From Ardenticatenales bacterium (GTDB lineage: Bacteria > Chloroflexota > Anaerolineae > Ardenticatenales > Ardenticatenaceae), in NCBI GenBank assembly GCA_013812995.1, contig JACCSL010000381.1, positions 1 to 8,077 on the forward strand: a stretch of 8,077 nucleotides of DNA. The letters are read 5' to 3'. The notes under the pieces were generated by a model. That model saw nothing but the letters and a program-made list of their open reading frames with translations, was not told the DNA's origin and did no database searches. The position numbers and the translations under genes are program-made. Shown piece after piece: positions 6,450-8,077 of the stretch. Each line of letters opens with the position of its first letter. Position 1 is the first letter of the stretch.

Positions 6450-7190
6450 ATGAGTATAAGATTCAAACAAAATTTAAAGAGAAGCATCAATAAACTCCTC
6501 TCCCCTTCTGGCTTTGCCATTGTGCGAAAGGCTACCTCGCCCCACAACATGGATGATGCCTTTCGGGCCATTGCCCAGCGAAACCATTCTTTCAAAACCG
6601 TGATCGATGTGGGAGCTTCCAATGGGTCCTGGACAGACTCCCTCATGAGATACTTTCCGCACTGTCAATACCTGCTGATCGAAGGTCAGTCGGTCCACAA
6701 AAAAGCCCTGAAGCAATTGGGGGGAAAATACGAAAATGTCCATGTTGTGATGGCGGCCGCCGGGGAAACGCGTGGTGAGATATACTTTGATATCGGTGAT
6801 CCCTGGGGAGGCCAGGCCTCGTACACCCCATTTAAGACAAACAACATCCAGGTTCCTGTCACAACGATTGATCATGAGATAAAGTCAAGACCACTGCCCG
6901 GACCCTACTTGATAAAACTAGATACTCATGGGTTCGAAGTTCCTATTCTAAAGGGTGCCTCTCAGATTTTGAGCCAAACAGATGTGATTATCATGGAATG
7001 TTACAATTATAGAGTTGCCCCGGAGTGTTTGTTGTTCTTTGAGATGTGTGACTACATGAAGCAGTTTGGTTTTCGGTGTATCGACCTGGTTGACCCTTAC
7101 AATCGGCCATACGACGACTCCTTCTGGCAGATGGATCTCGTGTTTGTCAGGGACAACAGACCAGAGTTTTCATATTCACGCTATCGGTAG
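6450..7190 (+). CDS. FkbM-family SAM-dependent methyltransferase
   Basis: A 246-residue methyltransferase of the FkbM type, which transfers methyl from S-adenosylmethionine to hydroxyl groups of sugars or polyketide-like products; in bacteria members often modify surface polysaccharides or secondary metabolites. The SAM-binding motif I VIDVGASNGS lies at 51-60, the acidic residue ending the next strand is Glu78 (LLIEGQ), and the family signature IKLDTHGFEVPILKGA lies at 155-170. I start it at ATG 6450 with the purine-rich AAAGGTG (6437-6443) 6 nt upstream; a GTG at 6441 would add three residues. The gene is clearly lower in GC than its neighbours: 23 of 60 bases are G or C at 6961-7020, against 41 of 60 at 2461-2520 in the exporter gene. 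This suggests later acquisition. No promoter is evident in the 59 nt before it. The substrate cannot be told. Confidence 0.85.
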   Translation: MSIRFKQNLKRSINKLLSPSGFAIVRKATSPHNMDDAFRAIAQRNHSFKTVIDVGASNGSWTDSLMRYFPHCQYLLIEGQSVHKKALKQLGGKYENVHVVMAAAGETRGEIYFDIGDPWGGQASYTPFKTNNIQVPVTTIDHEIKSRPLPGPYLIKLDTHGFEVPILKGASQILSQTDVIIMECYNYRVAPECLLFFEMCDYMKQFGFRCIDLVDPYNRPYDDSFWQMDLVFVRDNRPEFSYSRYR

Positions 7191-7213
7191 ACCCCTGATC
7201 CTCAGAGGAACGC

Positions 7214-7241
7214 AAAAAGGCACCTTATGGGTGCCTTTTTT
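7214..7241. terminator. Bidirectional terminator between FkbM gene and tRNA-Arg
   Basis: An 11-base perfect inverted repeat (AAAAAGGCACC at 7214-7224, GGTGCCTTTTT at 7230-7240) encloses a 5-nt loop. T-runs flank the GC-rich core in both directions, so it can end the FkbM transcript on the plus strand and the tRNA transcript on the minus strand. Confidence 0.9.
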
Positions 7242-7244
7242 GAA

Positions 7245-7316
7245 TGCTCCAGCAGGGAGTCGAACCCTGAACCCCGAATTTAGGAGATTCGTGCTCTTCC
7301 TTTGAGCTACCGGAGC
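7245..7316 (-). tRNA. tRNA-Arg (anticodon CCT)
   Basis: On the minus strand a complete cloverleaf folds: acceptor GCTCCGG with CTGGAGC (one G-T wobble), D-arm GCTC/GAGC with the GG pair in a 7-nt loop, anticodon stem CGAAT/ATTCG with loop CTCCTAA, a 5-nt variable region, and T-arm CAGGG/CCCTG with the TTCGACT loop. The anticodon at loop positions 3-5 is CCT, which reads the arginine codon AGG. The discriminator base is A (7245) and no CCA is encoded, so CCA must be added by the nucleotidyltransferase. The gene has its own promoter and terminator. tRNA genes are frequent integration targets; no duplicated tRNA 3' end is visible within the window. Confidence 0.95.
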
Positions 7317-7343
7317 GCGCAACTGCCTCTGGCGAGAGTGAAG

Positions 7344-7372
7344 ATTATAGCAAAAAGGGCTCTGATGTCCAA
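7344..7372 (-). promoter_or_regulatory. Predicted promoter of tRNA-Arg
   Basis: On the minus strand, a perfect TATAAT (7344-7349) lies 17 bp after TTGGAC (7367-7372). Transcription would begin near 7337, about 21 nt ahead of the tRNA. The -35 matches consensus at only 3 positions, but spacing is ideal. The -35 lies mostly in the loop of the hairpin at 7359-7382. Confidence 0.7.
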
Positions 7373-7389
7373 TCATCAGAGCATTTTTT
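7359..7389. terminator. Hairpin terminator overlapping the tRNA promoter, probably bidirectional
   Basis: A perfect 9-bp stem (GCTCTGATG at 7359-7367, CATCAGAGC at 7374-7382) with a 6-nt loop is followed on the plus strand by ATTTTTT. On the minus strand the stem is followed by CCTTTTT. It would stop transcription entering the tRNA region from either side. Confidence 0.75.
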
Positions 7390-7460
7390 GTGTTTTCCAG
7401 AAGTTTTCCACAAAACAGTCGCAGCGATGTGGTTCAATAAGAGCAGATTTGGCAAGGCTA

Positions 7461-7489
7461 TTGACTCGCCCGAACGGATGTGCTAGAAT
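7461..7489 (+). promoter_or_regulatory. Predicted strong promoter of the P-loop ATPase gene
   Basis: TTGACT (7461-7466) and TAGAAT (7484-7489) are spaced by 17 bp, each matching 5 of 6 consensus bases, and a TGC extended -10 directly precedes the -10. The start would be near 7496, giving a leader of about 47 nt. A short inverted repeat GTTAT/ATAAC (7491-7495 and 7505-7509) covers the expected start and could be an operator, with low certainty. Confidence 0.7.
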
Positions 7490-7542
7490 CGTTATACGTC
7501 GGGCATAACTAATGTTAGGATACGCGCAAGAGAGAGGCCATC

Positions 7543-8077
7543 ATGTCAAAAACACGAATCAATCCATTGAGCCGCCGTCCCCGCAAACAGCGTCTGGTCG
7601 TGGCGGTGCGAGGGGCTGCTGGCTCCGGCAAGAGTGTCTTTGCCAGCAGTCTGGCCGATGCGGGGCTGGGTCGCCTCTGCTTCTTCGATGTGGAGCGCAA
7701 GGCACGGCTGCTCCCCGGCAGCGACGGCACGAAGTATGATGCCATCGAAATTCAGCATCCTGATGAACTGCCCGAATTCATCGACTGGGCGCTGGAGGGC
7801 GAGGGGCGCGAGCAGGGCTATGGCTGCTATGCACTAGACTCCTGGGCCATGTACTTCGGTCGTAAGCATCGCGATACCGTGCAGGCCGTGCGGGAGCGCA
7901 ATGATGATCCCACGGCTGTGCCCAACGCTGAGGAACTGTCGAACGATCAGATGATCTTTCAGGAAGTTCTGCGCCGCCTCTGCATCGACAGTGGCGCTTG
8001 CGTGGTCATCACGGACCAGATTGGGGCCAAGGGCAAGGAGGAGCGCGAGGAGAACGAGATGGGCCAGGTGCTCCCCA
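7543..8077 (+). CDS. P-loop ATPase, possibly phage-type AAA_24/Sak4-like (3' end outside window)
   Basis: The first 178 codons of a gene that runs off the right edge with no stop. The start is ATG with AGAGAGG (7531-7537) 5 nt upstream, downstream of a strong promoter. After a basic N-terminus (residues 1-17), a beta strand RLVVAVRG leads into Walker A GAAGSGKS (24-31). A second strand LCFFDVER (45-52) follows, then a Walker-B-like strand ending CYALDSW (95-101), a charged helical region, and a strand ACVVITDQI (152-160) with Gln159 where RecA-fold sensor residues lie. This order resembles the RecA-like AAA_24 nucleotide-binding proteins, including phage Sak4 recombinases, that are common in phages and mobile elements. 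The family name is an inference from motif order, not a match I could test. A chromosomal ParA-like or kinase-like role cannot be excluded. Confidence 0.6.
   Translation, partial: MSKTRINPLSRRPRKQRLVVAVRGAAGSGKSVFASSLADAGLGRLCFFDVERKARLLPGSDGTKYDAIEIQHPDELPEFIDWALEGEGREQGYGCYALDSWAMYFGRKHRDTVQAVRERNDDPTAVPNAEELSNDQMIFQEVLRRLCIDSGACVVITDQIGAKGKEEREENEMGQVLP

Noticed and set aside
7245..7316. Possible attachment site at the tRNA 3' end
   Set aside because: No second copy of the tRNA 3' segment is visible in this window and no integrase is present, so it cannot be supported here.
7176..7376. Minus-strand frame of 66 codons across the tRNA
   Set aside because: Most of it is the translated tRNA-Arg and its terminator; this type of spurious protein is common at tRNA genes.
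7386..7415. Two TTTTCCA repeats, one as TTTTCCACA (7404-7412), one mismatch from the E. coli DnaA box, plus a TTTTGTG/CACAAAA inverted repeat
   Set aside because: Only two imperfect boxes, no AT-rich unwinding region and no dnaA or dnaN nearby; too weak to call an origin.

Overview
The window looks like bacterial chromosome from a moderately GC-rich organism. Genes sit close together on both strands. The N-terminal half is typical core metabolism and proteostasis, and the right end has a more accessory character. Several transcripts have consensus-like sigma70 promoters, and one (birA) seems to start at its own ATG, giving a leaderless mRNA. The gene mix and the ClpP, S2P and BirA sequence types would fit a Chloroflexota-like bacterium, but I cannot run a search, so this placement is only a guess.

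Layout. Positions 1-269 carry the 3' end of a MarR-family regulator, followed on the same strand by clpP (307-960) and a strong terminator (985-1017). Next is a half-size ABC exporter (1043-2839). Only 2 nt separate it from a site-2 intramembrane protease with C-terminal CBS-like repeats (2842-3978), so the two are almost certainly co-translated. A D-glycerate-type 2-hydroxyacid dehydrogenase lies convergently on the minus strand (3988-4968). Between it and biotin-protein ligase birA (5102-5887) is a divergent promoter region with a perfect 8-bp inverted repeat placed almost exactly midway between the two -35 elements.

birA is followed by a 38-codon single-span membrane micro-ORF (5906-6022) and a stand-alone receiver-domain response regulator (6031-6390), apparently as one operon. 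A lower-GC FkbM-family methyltransferase (6450-7190) follows. A tRNA-Arg(CCT) on the minus strand (7245-7316) is enclosed by two hairpin terminators that look bidirectional, and its promoter overlaps one of those hairpins. The window ends inside a P-loop ATPase (7543 onward) resembling the phage-associated AAA_24/Sak4-like group, with its own strong extended -10 promoter.

No CRISPR array, insertion sequence, rRNA or obvious new multi-gene defence system is visible. The observations most worth following are the symmetric divergent operator, the unannotated micro-protein between birA and the response regulator, the insulated tRNA unit, and the phage-like ATPase cut off by the window edge next to the tRNA.
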